Shown in pieces: positions 63,733 to 64,000 of a stretch of DNA of 64,000 nt. Each line of letters begins with the position of its first letter. Positions within the stretch are counted from its first letter, which is position 1. Both the position numbers and the translations under genes were made by a program. The DNA comes from Treponema phagedenis (lineage in GTDB: Bacteria > Spirochaetota > Spirochaetia > Treponematales > Treponemataceae), in contig NZ_CP042818.1 in NCBI RefSeq assembly GCF_008153345.1, forward strand, positions 868,001 through 932,000. Direction: 5' to 3'. A model generated the notes under the pieces. That model worked only from the letters and a program-made list of their open reading frames with translations. It searched no databases and had not been told where the DNA came from.

Positions 63733-64000
63733 TTAACTTTGTAATTCCTTTGCACGAATGCAGGCGTGATAATGCCCGTTGCCTATGTCGACAAATTCCG
63801 GTTCGGGACCCGCCTTACACGCATCAATTGCATAGGGGCAGCGGGTGTGAAAGCGGCAGCCGGGCGGGATATCCGCTGGCGAAGGAATTTCTCCGGAAAT
63901 AGGGAGCGTCTTAATCTGACTTAACCGATCGGGGTCAGGTTCGGGAACCGCCGCAATTAAGGCCTTTGTGTACGGGTGCTGCGGATTTTCAATAACATCG
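63733..64000 (-). CDS. Oligopeptide/dipeptide ABC transporter ATPase, C-terminal part (cut by window edge)
   Basis: The last 88 codons of an OppF/DppF-type ATPase run from the right edge to TAA at 63733-63735. The C-terminal peptide-transporter domain is clear: NPQHPYTKALIAAVPEPDPD, SGEIPSPADIPPGCRFHTRC, GHYHACIRAKELQS. In this family the Cys residues around PPGCRFHTRCPYA can bind an iron-sulfur cluster. The nucleotide-binding motifs lie outside the window. Whether it is OppD or OppF, and the transported peptide class, cannot be told. Confidence 0.9.
   Translation of the reverse strand, partial: DVIENPQHPYTKALIAAVPEPDPDRLSQIKTLPISGEIPSPADIPPGCRFHTRCPYAIDACKAGPEPEFVDIGNGHYHACIRAKELQS

Overview
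The window looks like part of the chromosome of a host-associated treponeme (phylum Spirochaetota). The evidence is roughly 40% G+C, spirochaete-style lipoprotein signal peptides, two large methyl-accepting chemotaxis proteins, a BspA-type leucine-rich-repeat lipoprotein, a Rex regulator and a spirochaete-like ribosomal protein S4. The genus is an inference from protein flavour; the species cannot be fixed without a search. Both window edges cut through genes: a HAD phosphatase on the left and a peptide-transporter ATPase on the right.

Layout. 1-7 kb: HAD phosphatase, chemoreceptor, a purH-purD-PrsW-like protease operon and a dCMP deaminase. 7-12 kb: an uncharacterised secreted pair (beta-rich outer-membrane candidate and an 882-residue lipoprotein). 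12-20 kb: KamA-family radical SAM protein, an alternative sigma factor with a good sigma-54 promoter, the potABCD polyamine transporter, a metallo-hydrolase, an unknown membrane protein and a DbpA-domain RNA-binding protein. 20-32 kb: SLC13-type transporter, iron alcohol dehydrogenase, envelope proteins, NlpC/P60 peptidase, acyl-CoA synthetase, and a beta-propeller/degenerate M23/nadE/DedA operon. 32-36 kb: cytidine deaminase and trkA-trkH. 36-38.5 kb: two adjacent insertion sequences (IS5 and IS4 families), both with broken transposases, beside a gene remnant. 39-46 kb: LRR lipoprotein, orphan-looking adenine methyltransferase, hemolysin-III family protein, DUF2804-like protein and cupin. 46-54 kb: a chemoreceptor with a C12 tract at its start, mfd, a dolichol-kinase-like enzyme and mgtE. 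54-60 kb: a complete aspartate-to-homocysteine gene set (hom, asd, a metA-aspartokinase fusion, metY). 60-64 kb: rRNA methyltransferase-like gene, rex, small lipoprotein, rpsD.

The most unusual material is intergenic. A family of structured, MITE-like repeats (about 120-390 bp, ends resembling TAGTGTAGCGTTTT) occurs at least nine times, mostly just downstream of genes. Stems in its core change sequence but keep pairing. Two copies are joined to hairpins with hexaloops of the form ANGGAN closed by C-G, which is the shape of CsrA/RsmA binding sites. One copy supplies the stop codon of the metA-aspartokinase fusion, exactly where the kinase loses its ACT domains.

Other points to follow are the inferred RpoN-to-alternative-sigma cascade (compare RpoN-RpoS in Borrelia), probable phase variation of a chemoreceptor, a 210-bp in-frame tandem duplication in the LRR protein, and a possible pseudoknot in the rpsD leader. 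No rRNA, tRNA, CRISPR array or prophage was recognised.
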